Shown here: positions 1-13,530 of the stretch, piece after piece
How the letters are laid out: each line of letters starts with the position of its first letter
Position numbering within the stretch: the first letter of the stretch is position 1
Source of the DNA: Cinclus cinclus
Lineage: Eukaryota > Chordata > Aves > Passeriformes > Cinclidae
DNA length: 64,000 nucleotides
Assembly (NCBI RefSeq): GCF_963662255.1
Contig: NC_085046.1
Span: forward strand, 21,285,620 to 21,349,619
Reading direction: 5' to 3'
Notes under the pieces: model-generated
What the model saw: only the letters and a program-made list of their open reading frames with translations
Databases searched by the model: none
Told to the model about the DNA's origin: nothing
Position numbers and translations under genes: made by a program

Positions 1-2550
1 AAAGAGCATGTTGGTCATCTTATTACAACTATGATGTCTGAAGCCCATTTTATGATTTTATGATTTAGTTATAAGTAGCTAGCAATCACAGAATAAATCA
101 TCATAATCTACCTAAAAATCTTGCACATTGGTCATAAAAACATACTGAACTGTAGTGGGACTACACATACAGATTACACTGCAAACTGGGAGAGAGCATG
201 TCAGATTGAGTGGGTCTCACTCTCCCCAGAAACAACATTCCATTGTGAACAGGTAGAAAGCAAATATGGAAATACAGGCCAGCAGTGGAACTGTGGGTGT
301 GTGAGGTGACAGTGCCACTGAAGTAACAACAATAGTTTCTCCAATAGAAAGCACAACATAAATGCAAATATAAATACTATTGGTACATGATCCTGCAGAC
401 CCAGTGAAAAACCTGCAGACTTGTGAGTAACCCTATGGTAGATTTGTAACAGGAAAACCAAGCACTGTCAGAAGTGATATTTTCTGTAAAAACAGAAAAA
501 ACACATCACACAGAAGAATTTTCTTCACTTACAGAGGTTTTGTGCTTCTAATATATAATTTCATGTTGTAGAAAACTCTGCTATCAAATATTTCCTGGAA
601 AACTCTTTTAAAGGGAGTCATCAGTGCTGGATCACTTGGCAAAGCAGATTGAAGCACTTTGAAAATCATGTGAAGAGACTGAAAAGACAGTTGAAAGAAG
701 GCAATGTAGAAGCCTGTTGTGGTCTAAGTAGTGTAGCACACTGTTGTAGGAGTTTATTCTTTTCCCAGGAACAAAAGCAGACAACCTCAGATAAATGGAA
801 ATATCTAAACCAAGACCCACTTGTGCTAGTATTCTCCAGGCATGACAGACACTTGACCTTGATTAAACCAACAGCTAAATATAATATACATAAGTATTTT
901 CTTGCTATTTCATAGCTGAAGAAGTGTCCCTAATATCCACCTTTTCTTTGCATCATTTATACAATTTATTATATGATAAGTGCTTAGTCACTATTTTTAA
1001 GTATAATTTAGCAAGATACTTTCTGGCCTTATATTACTCTGGGAGCCTAATGGTTCTCACTGGCATGACAGGTGGCAAGATCTAATTTTTTTAGGAAGGG
1101 GCCTTGTGAGATGTGCAATCCAGCAGAATGTACACTTCAGTATCATGAAACAGCCTAAATGAAAAAAGTAATTGTTGTTTTCCATGACAAATAGAAAGCT
1201 AAATTTTTTGGCTCCCAGTGTTTTAATTGTACCTGATAGTTTGGATGACTTAGTGATAGGGTCTCTTGTACTTGAAACTTTATGCATTGGTATGGTTAAA
1301 ATTACATTAATCAGTAACCTCTGAGTCAAAAATGATTTCCCCCTTCATCTGTGCCTTTTAATATTCTAAAAACTACTGTGTAAGTATTGTCTTTAATTTT
1401 AATTACATGGATCTGATATATTAGCATTAATGATGTGCTGGATAAGTACTTAACTTTAATTTTGGCCAAGGATCCAGGTTGTCTAGAGGGTCCCATCGAA
1501 GTTCCTATTGACTTCAACTCTATAATTTGGAAACACTAATTTATGTATCCACTAATCACACCGGTTGGAATTTTTTCCCCTGTGAGTAATTCAAAGGTTC
1601 TTGGATTTTTTTTTCTTCATGGGTGTAAGTAGGGCTGTAAGATCTAGCTTTAGGTAGTTGTATTATCCCAGCTTTAAACTGGCAGGTTAATATTAATCAG
1701 GGGCCAGTTTCACACCAACAGATAAAATCCTACTGGATTTTGCTGGGACTCTGTTAGCAATCCAAATAAGGATTAAGGATATATTCTTAAGTCATACAGC
1801 TGTGTGAACAACCGAAATCGATTGCAGCCATTATTGAGCTCACTTGGATCCCTAGTCTCACAGATATTTATGGAGACAATTACACAACTGAAGTAAAAAA
1901 AATAGCATTAAGGGGGATTATGCTGATATACTAGTTTCACTGTCTAGGGGTGAAACCACATCTCTTATCTACTCATGAGCAACAAAACATACTCTTCTAG
2001 AAAAAGAAGTGATCAGTATAGAAAATATTTTATTGTATAATGTATTTAGGTGTAACCAGGGATTTGGCATGAAAAAATGCAATAGAAAGCTCAATGATTA
2101 ATCCAATTAGAAGAAAAAGTCTTGCTATTTATTTCAGAAGGTGGGCCAATTGTTCACCCCTTTTAAAATTGTTGATGATTTCATATTTGTTCATGCTATT
2201 CCATTATCCCTCCTGGAACTCTTTACTCAAAGGCTGGTGTTCATTCCCTGTTTGCCTGCTGCACTCAGTGCTGCTATTGAGCTTTCTGTTTACTACTGAG
2301 TGAGGTGGCACTGTTGATAGAAAGCAGGTTTGGCAGTGCTTTTGCAAGTGGTGCAAAGATCTGAGAATATGCCACGTCAGAAGATAAAGCCCACATCAAA
2401 GAAAGACTTTTAAAATTCCACTCTGTTGCCTTAAGAGACTCTTATTGCCTACAGCTTAATTGGCCTGATAGGAAAGATTTGATTTCTGTTTATTGCACTG
2501 TTATAACTGGATATTACTCAAGCTGACATTATGGGTTATCAGCACTGCTA
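1..2550. other. Intergenic AT-rich DNA, no gene recognised
   Basis: No open frame here exceeds about 90 codons and none shows a protein motif I recognise. The stretch at 1701-1742 faintly resembles an old amniote interspersed repeat, but the match is too weak to call. There is no LTR, no recognisable CR1 and no tandem array. Confidence 0.7.
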
Positions 2551-2850
2551 TCACTAGTCAAGGCTGTTTGTGGGGAGCACCCAGCAGCTCCAAGGAGCCG
2601 GCAGGACTGCCTGGGAGCGAGGCCAGGGCTGGTCCCACGGCCGTGACGGGGCGCAGGGACGCGGTGTGATCACAGCGTGGTGGCTGGATGTGCACCAGGG
2701 CACGGTGCTGCCCTGCAGGCGTGGGCTGCCTTGATTCCTGCCCAAACCTGCACACAGAGAGGCACGTCCACACCAGCAGCCCTTCTCCACAGAGGAGCCT
2801 TGTGCAGGGGAGGCGCAAGGATGCGGGAGATTGCAACAGGATATTTAATG
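2551..2850. other. GC-rich patch in AT-rich surroundings
   Basis: About 300 bp is clearly GC-richer than its flanks and holds several CpG sites, for example around 2596-2675. Overlapping open frames of up to 109 codons run through it on both strands, as expected where stop codons are rare. None resembles a known protein. It could be a remnant of a GC-rich repeat, an exon of a non-coding RNA, or a small CpG cluster. I see no splice structure that decides this. Confidence 0.5.
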
Positions 2851-5800
2851 ACTCATATCATGACTGTGCAACTGGAGATCATCTCCTGCATCTCTGTGTC
2901 CCGCTGTGGAATGTTGCATTCAGCAGTACTTTGCCAAATCCCTTGTCAACTTTCCAATCTCCATCTTCACCTGGCTTTAGATTTGTGTTTCAAACTCTCT
3001 ATTTAAGGAATAAATAGTACAGTACCTTATTTTCTAATGTGTGGGAAATTTGGCTCCTATTTCTAGCCTAGGCAGGCCAGAGTGGTTTCTAATACTTAAA
3101 CAGTTTTTAAGATATAAAAGTAGCAGCTCCTGTATGTGAGAAGAAGCGTCAAAACAGAAAAGAATAATAAAGGACATATATGTACCTGCTTTCTTTTGAG
3201 AAGAAAAATGTGGATACCTCTGCTGTGATTGATGTTAATGCATACTACATAAATATCTGTAGTTCTAAAAGGTGACAACCTTGCCTGAACTGATGAATGC
3301 TCAATTTCTGTAGAGATAATATAATAAAATATTAGCAACATCCTTTACAATAATAATGTCCGACTCAATTTGAATGATCTGAAAGCCTTAAAGAGGGAAC
3401 AAATGAGTACTGAAAACCCTCCAGTGCTTTTGTGTTTGACAGTTATAAATATTTTTTTAAGATCTCAACTAGTTTCTTGCCTGACAATTCAATTATTCAA
3501 CCTTGTGCTGGAGAACATCATAACAAAATTTGTATCTGTACTGACACTGTAGTAAATCTGAAAGAAAAGATGTCTTTGGAATGAACAAAGAATCTACTTG
3601 TTAATTTTATTTATGTGATATCAAAGGAAAAACCAGCCAATTCACCTCCTCATGTGATATCTCTTTCAGCAGTCTAGCACACTAAAAGGTAGAATTTTCA
3701 TCCTTCCCTGGATGGATGTTCTTAAGTTCCCTTAAGAACTGCCTCTTTTCTGACTGCACAGGAGTTCTTTGCATGAGCTTTGCACTGGATAAAAATTGGA
3801 AAATTAGCCCTTAAAAAATCAGGAGCCCAAGGAGGACCTGGATGAAGCTGCTGGAGGCAAAGATGTTTCTGCGGGGCCTGAGCTGGTGCCTGTCCAGCCC
3901 AGCCAGGAGGTGCATGGCTGCAGCACTGTGGATGTGGTCAGTGCAGTGTCAGTCCTGCAGGAGTCCCCCTGCACACAAATGCCCCTTCTCCATTCATGGG
4001 GCAGTGAAACCCTGTGTTTCTGAAGTCCTTCACTCTCCACTAATAGCATATGAGCCAGAAACAGCACTGATCATACACTTTGGAAGACCTTCCCAGTGGC
4101 TGAGACAACTTTTCTGTCAGTATAATATGTAGCCATCACTCTGGGACGTCCATGAGTTTTCCCAGCAGGAAGTAGTGCACAATCCTTAGTGATGGCCATC
4201 CCTCGCTCTGAATCTTGGTAGTCCACCTCTGTTCTCCAGGAACCTGTGGAGAAAACAAATTGATACACTCAGAAATGCTTACCCTCCTGCACTTCTTACT
4301 GTAAGTCTGGGAGGAACATTGGCACCAGGGTGCAAAAATTGTAATTGAAATATGTTAAATTCCTAAAAAGGTTTAAATTCTGGTCTTAAGCTCACAGACA
4401 TAAATGGCTTCCTCCAATTCCTTCACTTGCTTTTTTATGTAGCGGGGGGAAAGAGAGAGAAAAAAAGGTAAAAACTGTTCTTGAAGACATGTGGGATTTT
4501 TAAGGGAAAAGCCATAACACATTATGGAGAAAATAAAAACCTCAGATGTTAATGTACCCTTGATCATTGCTCAGACTTATGCTCTAAGACCAAAAGAGGA
4601 AGAAATCACAACAATATGGATCAGTGTGAGAAGGAAATCCAGAGGAGACCAGTTATAGAGAGGTAACTAGCTGGTGACTGCAAGGAAGAGAGGACACATC
4701 TGAAGCTCGGTATCCTTTTTGTGCTGTTTGTAGAAGAGCTTGGTTTACTAGAGGCAACCTCTGCTCTTTGCATGGGAGCAGGTATGGGCAGGCTTCCAGG
4801 GCAGAATAGACAAAGTGAAAGTGTATGGAAAAAACCAAACAGTTGTAAAGATAAGGAGTATCTTTCTGGAATGTTCTGTCTTATGACTTTGTAAGCTAAC
4901 ACTCAGACCTTGTATTTGACACTCATAACCCAAAGCTTCTGTCTCCTTCTGAGTCTCAGCCATGTGTCAGTGTTGCAGGGTGGTAGACCTGACACATTGC
5001 CAGGGGGAATACCTAATGAGTTTAGCTGCACCTGGCATGAACCTGGCAACATTTCTTGAGCACTTTTGCACTAGTTTCTCTTTCCTGGTATTACTGTTTC
5101 ACTCATATCACTCTCTGCAAAGTGGTTTTGTTTATTTGTATGGATAAAACTCTTATGGATGGCATTCTGTGGGCAAAGATGAAAGGATGACAGTGTAGAT
5201 GAGAAAGGAGAAAGGAGTAAAAGGTGTGTTTTGAGAAAAATGCCATGGTTAAGTGTAAGATATTTTCAGGGACTACTCTACTTGCACTGATAATTATATT
5301 TCTTGTATAGCAACAGACAGTACAAAGATAAGGTTAAACAGCCCTCTCCATGAATAGAAGTTGGACTTTAACATTCTACCATATCAGCAATAAATACAGA
5401 AGCCAAGGACTGTATTTATATTGATTCCTGCCCGAGGAAGACTGCCAATGGTTAACTTCACACATGCTATCAGTTTTCCCTTTGCTGGAAGATAGAGCCT
5501 GTGATAAAGGCTGAAGAAGAGGAGGAGTGTAGTATACAGAAGATGAGGAATGAGTCAAAGAAAGTGCTCACATCTCCCCAGATGATGTTGTGATGAGCAT
5601 GTAGGTCTTAGTCCAGCTCCAAAGCACAGGTGAACTTTGTGAGCGTGGTGCTCGGATGCGAGGCAGGGCATGTGGGAATGGGCTGGACACCTCCTGATGC
5701 TGCTGCTGTCCCGCCTGCAGTAGGTGGGTGCCGGTGGTGCAGGGCACAGTTTCAGTGCAGACACTTTAACAAAATTCATAGGTACCAATGGCCTTGTTAA

Positions 5801-6718
5801 TGACCTTCTTTTTGGCTTTGTGAGACGTAGAAGAACTTGTGGTTATCAGTACTGCACAGCAAGGCTCTCCTGTGCAAGGCAGCAGGTCACTCAGGTGAGG
5901 ACAAGCAGCATGGAGTGCAGGTCACAAGCCTGGGAATCTGGCATTTTTCCATCAGACCTCTGTGCTTACAACTGTCTTGGGTGATGGTTAAGGTGGATGA
6001 TGTGCACAGGAAGATGAATCACAAAGAATAAAAGGCTTGCACATTAGCTGGAAAGAGAGTTTGGTGGTGCATATGAAAGCAGTCTGTGTTTCTCACTAGC
6101 CTCCTTGTTTTGTGAATGCAAATTATTCTTTATAAATCCTTTGCTGCACCACATAAGGGCAAGGGTAATTGTTTTTCCCTTCAACTGATTGCTCATCATT
6201 ATAGGAAAAAAGCGTGGGATTGCTTAGAAGGAAATCCAGTCCCACTAATTCTTTCCCTGGTTGTGTTAGTACATTTTTTATTGGGGCTTTTGTCAGAAAC
6301 ACAGTTTTATTACTTCAAATATTACTACACCTCCTCACTATTGGTCTTTTATGACATTATCTTTGTTGTGATGATGGTTGTCATTATGTATCAATTTGAA
6401 GAGATCCTTCAGGAACATCATGCTCAGGTTGTTTTCTCTCACCACAGTGGGCAGCTGCTTTTCTTTTCTGTTTTCTGGTAAGGTGCCATTTCTTTCAGTC
6501 ACAAGGGTGTATTTTTGCTAGTGCAGATAATGAGTACAAGATTAACTCACAAGGCAGACACTTGCTGAGAAGCTTAGCATTAGCTCATGGAATAGGAAAC
6601 CAAACACTGTAACTGCCTCTCCTGCAAAAGCTGAAATTAAATGAGCTTCCATTGTTATGGGAGCAAAAGGGACATGAATTGTCTTGAAATGTATACATTT
6701 GCATTCTAATAAATTACT
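2851..6718. other. Intergenic DNA, no gene recognised
   Basis: Two milder GC-rich patches lie at about 3830-4000 and 5560-5780. A 121-codon plus-strand frame at 6116-6481 has two hydrophobic stretches (residues about 43-59 and 75-91) but no homology I can name. No repeat family is recognised. Confidence 0.65.
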
Positions 6719-6802
6719 CATTTTTATAATAAATATAAATATCATGTTTCATATGCATATGAAGAATCTATTAAATATAAATATAAATAATATAAATATA
6801 CC
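6719..6802. repeat. AT-rich low-complexity tract
   Basis: Degenerate repeats of AAATATAAAT-type units with almost no G or C. This is ordinary low-complexity DNA with no other feature. Confidence 0.8.
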
Positions 6803-8689
6803 AAAACCTTCTCAAATTTTATTGACAATTTTGAGGTCTCAGGACATGTGACTTCTCAGTGTCCCTCAGAAAAAGAAGCTGATTTTCAGGAAACAAGGCA
6901 AACTGAGCAGTCTTGTGCCTAGTTTTCAGAAAATTCCACCTCTACACTGGGAGTCAAGCATTTGGTAATCTCTAAAGGAAGCAAATTAATTAACATGAAA
7001 AATAAATACAGAGAGATTAAGGTCTGAACTTTTTAAAGCAGATAGCCTCAACCTAAAATATTTTACAGCAGATTTCCAGAATTTTTAGAAATATTTATGA
7101 ATAAGAATAGTATATTTAGTTATACGAGTTCAGATAAAATTATTATTGCAATTATTTCTCTGAAGCATCTGGTTCTGCAGTTATAAGAGACTGCAAGCTT
7201 CAGAGACTGGAAAATGGAAGATCTGTTGCATCATCAGATTTGGTGCTGATTTTATCTTTTATCTTGTTCTTTGTCTTTAGAGAAAGAAAGCAGCAAAAAA
7301 GAGATTCTAAATTGTCCTCACTAGCCAAAGTTCACTGGGAGCTGGCTCAGCACCACAAGTGCATATGCCCACAGAGGAAATCCAAACTGGGATATGGATG
7401 CTAAGGCAAAGTCTGCCCCACCTTCTGAGTTTGTGGCAGTCATGGGCTGAGGAAGGGCACCTTCAGGTAAACCCAAATCAGAGTCCTTGAACCCCCTACT
7501 CCTCTGGGCTGCAAACTATGATGCTACAGTCGTTGATTTCCACTAAAACAATTCTCTGCTGGGAGAGACAAACGTGTCTCAAAGAGGTAGAGCCATACCT
7601 GCAGATAGTTGTTCAATTTCCAGCTGGTTTAGCATATTGGTCAGGATGTCCACTCTGGCATGGGCAGAGATCCTCTCTGGTGCCTGTGGTGGCCTTGCAA
7701 CCACTCTAGTTCCCAGGACAGGGGAGGTGAGTGCTTAGTGCTCCAAGAGCACTGAATGCAGAGCAAAGCACAGTGGAAACGAACGGGTTTTGTTTAGAGA
7801 CAAGACTGGCAGTGGACTAACTCCCACTTCCAAAAGATCTTATGAATTTTACATAGGAGGAATTGTTGGATAATGCACACAGATGCTGTTGGGAGGTTGG
7901 TGAAAACATCAGTGTCCCATGTAGCACTGTCCAAGTTAAAGCAGATGTGGTTAGCTTAATATTTTTCTTAGTTTTGTTCGTTCTTCCTATTTCATGTTTT
8001 TGTATCCACTGAAGTCATGCTGACCTGCTTTCTTGGGGCTTAAATGCTTATTTATATAAGACAGATGCCAAGGCTGTAGGATAATTACAATACTAATTAC
8101 TACTTTTGACATATATTTCTAGTGACTAGAAATGTTTCCAGAATGCCTTTTATGCTGTTTTGCAAGGGCACTGAGCTGAGATTTTATTTTTCATGTTATT
8201 TTTCAATGCTGACGTTTGCTTGTTCTGTTCTTTTAGATGTAGGAATATAACAGCAGACAGTAAAGCAAATTCAGCCATAGGTTTTCTATGTAATAAGAGG
8301 CACGAAGTAAACCAAGCACTAGATTTTTGCTACAGGGAAAAGATATTTCTGTTTTTCTCAGTAGTTTTGCTATGCAATTCCCTTATTTAATTTACTCTTC
8401 TTGTATCCTTAAAAACAGGACAAGAATCACCTAAAGGTAAATGTTGAGAATCTCTGCTAAACATAACCACGTATCTCTTAGCAGTTTCCATCTGCAATCT
8501 CCTTGTCACTAGTTCTTTCATGTCTACGTTCCTTCTGCTCTCTTTATCAAGGAGAGACTTTGCACACATGAACTGTACTTGTCCTGTGGGGAAAAACTGA
8601 AGGACTGACACTGGTTCTGCTGGGAGACCAGATGACTTCAGGAGGGACCAAACTATCCCAGAACAGACAAAGAGGTTATGAAAACACAT
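6803..8689. other. Intergenic DNA, no gene recognised
   Basis: AT-rich to mixed composition. The 142-codon minus-strand frame at 8387-8815 starts in this stretch. It has no recognisable domain, and its upstream part overlaps the possible CR1 remnant that follows. Nothing else can be supported. Confidence 0.65.
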
Positions 8690-8965
8690 CATGGGGATGT
8701 GTGCTGGGGAGGGTATGGGACAGTGAAAACTCAACAACTTTGATCCAGACTGGATGGAGTGAGAAGTTTGTTCTCTGTGGGAACAGTGGAGCTGTGGAAG
8801 AGCTGGACAATACAAGTTGTGCTATCTCTGTCCTTGCAGGTTTTCAAGACCTTACTGACAATGCTCTAAGAAAGTTCTTATGTTCTCATATTTATCCTTC
8901 ATTGAGCAGGAAGATGGACCAGAGACTTTCTGGAGCTGGTTCTACCGTGAGTTATCTGTGAGAAG
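8690..8965 (+). mobile_element. Possible old CR1 LINE 3' fragment, highly decayed
   Basis: The order of short motifs resembles the non-coding 3' end of CR1 elements in plus orientation. A segment reading GGTTTTCAAGACC near 8838 corresponds to the family's 'ttcaagacc' block. About 60 bp later, GAGCAGGAAGATGGACC sits where CR1 has 'gagcagg..gttggact'. It is followed by a run similar to the terminal block with an ATCTGTG-type end near 8955. Divergence is high and some expected blocks are missing, so chance resemblance is possible. Confidence 0.35.
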
Positions 8966-10840
8966 TCCTTGAATTCTGTTCAGAGCTCTGTTATTTCAGG
9001 GAAGTCAGAGAAGTATTGGGAAATCAAGGGATCAAGACAGATGGGGAGCATGTGGTGATTGCAAGGCTGGCTGTTTGTTTTAAAATTTCCTTTTTGAAAT
9101 GGACTTGACTCATCTTACTGCCTTGAACAGCATTGTTCCTTACAGTGTTTATTCCTCTGTAGGACTTCATAGGCAGGTGAATATGGAGTGGCAGATGCAG
9201 CACAGTTTCTAGTGGATCTGTGTAGAAAAGCAACAGATTGTCCATTGCTTATTTTTCTTTTATGAATAAGCAATGAGTTTTTGAATACTTTTTTCCTAAT
9301 GAGTCTCATGCAGCAGCATTTCCAGTCCTTTACTCATAGTGCTGAAACCCATTTTTGGGTTTCAATAGAATAATTGCCACCAAATGTGTGGGAGCATACT
9401 AGTGAAAGGCTATCTTTAAAGGCCTCCATCACACTATTCCTCTCACTATTTTGCTTTGTTCTGGGAAGAAGGATGAATGAGAGCCTTAGTGATATGCCAC
9501 CTCTAGATGGCATGATGATACTATAAAATGTGAAGATTTTTTTATATATTAAGCAATCATTAAACTATTGCCATGGTAAGGACATATTCCAAAGACCAAC
9601 TGTCAGGACCCCTATTGGATGATATTGATTCCTAACATGCCTGGAGTGATCATGATGCTAATACTCAATACAGATTTAAAGAGCCAAAAGAAAATAACTG
9701 GAAATGTAGTGCAGACACATTTTCAAATATTACTTATTCATTCATTTTTCAAGTGCTAAGAGGCAATGATCTCATAATCTATGAAAGCATCAGTTCCTGA
9801 TTAAGTTTTTGTGGCAGTCATATTTGTGTTGCAAGAATGCAAAATAAGACTGTTTTTGCTAACTTCTGACACCATTTTCATTCTCTAGATCAACTTGTGG
9901 TTGAAGAAAAATAAGATATAGTAATAGCGTATATACTGGTCATGTAGATTCTAGCATGTCTGAAAATAAACGTTAAGAGGCTCACAGAAAATCATTTAAA
10001 CTTCTTTAAGTGTATGAAACCCATTACAAACTTCTGTGGGATGTGTGCATGTGTTTGACTGCATTCCTAAATTTTGCTTGCGGGCATGAAAGAGGTCCAA
10101 ATGATAATTTTAAAGATAAAAAAACCACAGTGGTTTTGTGTTTTGTAGTTTTGGTTTTGGTTTTGGGTTATTTTTCTTTTTTTGAATATTGAGTTATTTT
10201 TCTGGATGGTGCTTTCTCTGAGCTCATCAGTTTATAGATGTCAAAAAATGCCTCAAATGCCAAATCGCTAGTAGTCATAACTTTTGAACCATCACTGAAA
10301 AGAGTTCCATAATAAGAAGAATTTTCACTAGCTCAGGAGATCCCCTGTGGTTCTCTGCTCTGAAAACTAACAAAACCAGGACTGAGATAGGTAGATAAAG
10401 TACATTATTTGACAGAGCAAACCCCGTGCTAGTGAGAAATTGCTTATGGAAGCAGCTGGAGAAATGAAAAGTAATTATATACTGCAGAAGAAGGAATAGT
10501 TCCAAAAATAACTTTCTTCTCTGCAGTCTCCTGTGATGCTAGACAGCCTCTTAGGGTCTTGTCATGTTTTGCAGAAGCCACTCTACATCTGCTTCAGCAT
10601 TTAGATGGGCACTTTTAAAACCAGATGTGCCAGGCTGGAGATTAGATGCCTGGTTTTGCAGACCACTCAGTTCCTGTATCTCAGAAACCACCACTGCTCC
10701 TTACACTATAAGATGACTTTGAAGAAGAGAAGCAATTCCCAGAAATGCTTAAAACTGTGGCACACTGCCTCTGAAATGAGCTTACAACTTCCCTCTTCTG
10801 CAGTGGTTAAAAATCTTGGTCTGCTTTGTAAGACAGATGA
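8966..10840. other. Intergenic DNA, no gene recognised
   Basis: AT-rich, with short homopolymer and TTTTG-rich runs near 10130-10190. Open frames are all under 80 codons and none is recognisable. Confidence 0.7.
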
Positions 10841-10914
10841 TGAGATGAGATGAGATGAGATGAGATGAGATGAGATGAGATGAGATGAGATGAGATGAGA
10901 TGAGATGAGATGAG
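10841..10914 (+). repeat. Pentanucleotide microsatellite (TGAGA)n
   Basis: Seventy-four bases of uninterrupted TGAGA units, 14.8 copies, with no visible substitution inside the array. Upstream, 10836-10840 (GATGA) is a slightly shorter precursor-like unit. The purity suggests a young, still length-variable locus. Confidence 0.97.
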
Positions 10915-11539
10915 CCTCATGGCTTGTGCACTACAGTTTGCACAATTCCCACACTACACTACCCAGTAAGCAAACACTAAAGTGCAAGTCAAATTTGGAA
11001 AAGTCGTGAAATTCTAGACTGAAGGTTTTCTTTGCAAAATAAATTCACCTACTTTGGATTTATGCAGGATGTTACTGCCTTGTACAACATCCTCCTTTCT
11101 CCAACGGGAGCCTTTGCTCACTTCATGTACAGATAACTGTGGAATATGTCTTTTAGCTTCCTAGAATTGGGTTTTTAATGCCCAACCAAATAACTAACAA
11201 AACCAAAAACCCCCACCAAACTGAATACACAGAAATTCAATCATACAATATGTGTGGATTTATTCCTACGGTCTGCCAACATGAATGCATCCTCATTTGT
11301 CTTCTAGCCATTGTAAAATCCATTAATATTCTGAGTGCCTCGGTGATGGCAGACCCTCACAAGGCATAATCATGCAATGCAGCTCCCAGTTGCTCGCTCA
11401 GCTCACACTTATGTGATGGATTTCAGATGACTGGCCCTCAGGATAAGCCCATATGGTGTGGTATGACATGCTTTCTGTTTCTTCCAGCCTGGCTGAGAAA
11501 AACAGTACAGAAGAGGGATTGTAAGAAAGAAATTCAGAG
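10915..11539. other. Intergenic DNA, no gene recognised
   Basis: Mixed composition with a short A/C-rich run near 11195-11220. No coding signal or repeat family is recognised. Confidence 0.65.
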
Positions 11540-11800
11540 GAGCATTCTGTGTTGCCTGTCCTGCTTTGCCCCCTCCTCCCATCACTGCAGGACCCTGTCC
11601 TGGTCCCCATCACCACTCTGCCTCCCACCTATATGCTGCCATCCCACTTATCCTCCAGTCCCCTGCTTCTGAACCTTCTCTGTTTTGTTTGCTCTCTCTC
11701 AAACCCCAGCTATTTATTCCACTCTGCTAATAGATTACCTTTTGTTTTCTTTCTCTGGATGCTTTCTCTGTTCTTCTGTATTCCCAAATAGATTTCTCCT
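11540..11800 (+). other. Pyrimidine-rich block
   Basis: About 260 bp in which the plus strand is dominated by C and T, with long runs such as CCCCCTCCTCCC near 11570. The bias leaves open frames in two plus-strand phases (11427-11672 and 11549-11791), which are composition artefacts with no motif. Similar blocks occur at 28340-28480, 30150-30400 and 45105-45300. Confidence 0.6.
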
Positions 11801-13530
11801 GCTGTGAGGTCTTGGTTACCTCTTTTCTGAAGTGCATGGAAGACGTCTCAGGGACCACAGAGAGCAGCCCTTAACAGCCTGAATCCTTAGTGCTTCCTTC
11901 CCCAAATGGATCCCTCCTGAGACTGTCTCTACTCTTTACCCAGGACTTTCATAATTTTATGTCAAATAATATTTTCTTTGTAGTTTTGGTTGTATTTTGA
12001 GTTCTCACAGGAGCAATGTCGTTTCCAACACCTCAGTAGCCCCTGCCATGCTAATTTTCAAAACCTTCATTCAGTTCTTAACAACAAAACAGATGAGAAT
12101 AATGTATAGCCCAGGTATTGCATATTTTCCTATGCTCATGGGACTGGTGAGAACACTCTTGTGTTCATACCTGTGAACCTGAAGTTTTAATTGCCTTATC
12201 ATGCCTAATCATGCCTGTTACTCAGTAGTAGTTGATGGTGCAAACTTTGGTTGCTGCAGTGGTAATGGAAGCTGCTGGGGAGGTGATTTCTCAGACCACT
12301 TGAAGCCAATTGCACTCACCTCACAGGTAATGCCCTTGTTCTGGGAACAGAGAAAAACATTTGATCTGAAATTTTAACTTAAGACAGGCATCTGGGTCAG
12401 AAAACAACTCAATAGCAAAATTATAAGCAACTGAATCTGGAGCCTGATAAAAGACCTTAACTGCAGGAATGTCTCACACTTCAGCTTCCCTAACCTCCCT
12501 GTGCAGCTTCACTGGATATATTGTTCACTGTTTGGTGCTTACAGCTACCATGTGGTGTGAGTTGTGAAAAGCTGCTGGACTGAGCTTCAATAGTGGCAGA
12601 GATTTCTGTAGTGCTCTGTATGAAGGTTTGTTTTTGTATAGTTTGTTGCAATTTGAAAGCACTTTAGATCTCTGAGTCTTGGCAAAGCTCAGTTAAGGAT
12701 GTCAAAATTCAGGTTTTGTAATAGTACCTAAGAAATGGCAAATCATTCATACTGTTTAGCTAATATATCCTGTTCTGCTGCTGCTGCTGGGAATGCAAAA
12801 AGTTACAAAAGCAGCCCAAACAATAACAACACAGTATTTCCTACTAAGAATAACATAGATTGAAGTAGTGATTTTCTTGTTCAGGCAGTCAAACTGTAGC
12901 ATGTTGTCAATAGTAATATATTGGCCTGCGAGGTGCTCTAAGCAGATTCAGCACTAATATTAGGAAGGGCAGAAAAGTGCGTGGAGGAGGAATGTGATTG
13001 TTGTTTTCTTCTTCCTTATTTATAAGGGAATATTACGGGACTCCCTTTACATTTCTGGGAAATATGCATGTTGGTTTAGCTTTCTAAAAGAGCTGCAAAC
13101 TGATGTCTAAAAAACACTGCTGTATGTATTTTTCCCCGATTTATGTTTTAAAAATCTTGGTTTTTCTTAAATTCTCACATGACTTGAAAACTTTCATATT
13201 TAATAAGATGGGTTTGCAACTACTGCGGTCTTATGAGTGAATGGATTTGTACAGCTTCCAGAGGAGAAGCTTAGTGCACCACAGGCAGTGAGGAGCTGGG
13301 GGTGGCTGTCCATCTGCTGATCACACTCCAGGACTGAATTTGGGAATGTCTTTTTTATAGAAAAAATTCTTCATAATCCAGTCTCTTAGAGAATTATAAG
13401 GTCCTAGCCTTGTGATATCTAATACCACTAGACTACATTTTTTCAGGCATGAGGAAAAAATATAGGTCCTGAAATAGATTCCAACCCCCATCCACAATAA
13501 TTAATTAAAATAAATTATTTGCTTCAACAT
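11801..13530. other. Intergenic DNA, no gene recognised
   Basis: No open frame over 60 codons begins in this stretch. The only notable item is a short CTG run near 12775-12789. No repeat family is recognised. Confidence 0.7.

Noticed and set aside
1701..1742. Possible old amniote repeat fragment
   Set aside because: Only scattered similarity; fewer matches than the block at 13531-13567.
8387..8815. 142-codon minus-strand open frame
   Set aside because: No recognisable domain; partly overlaps a possible CR1 remnant.
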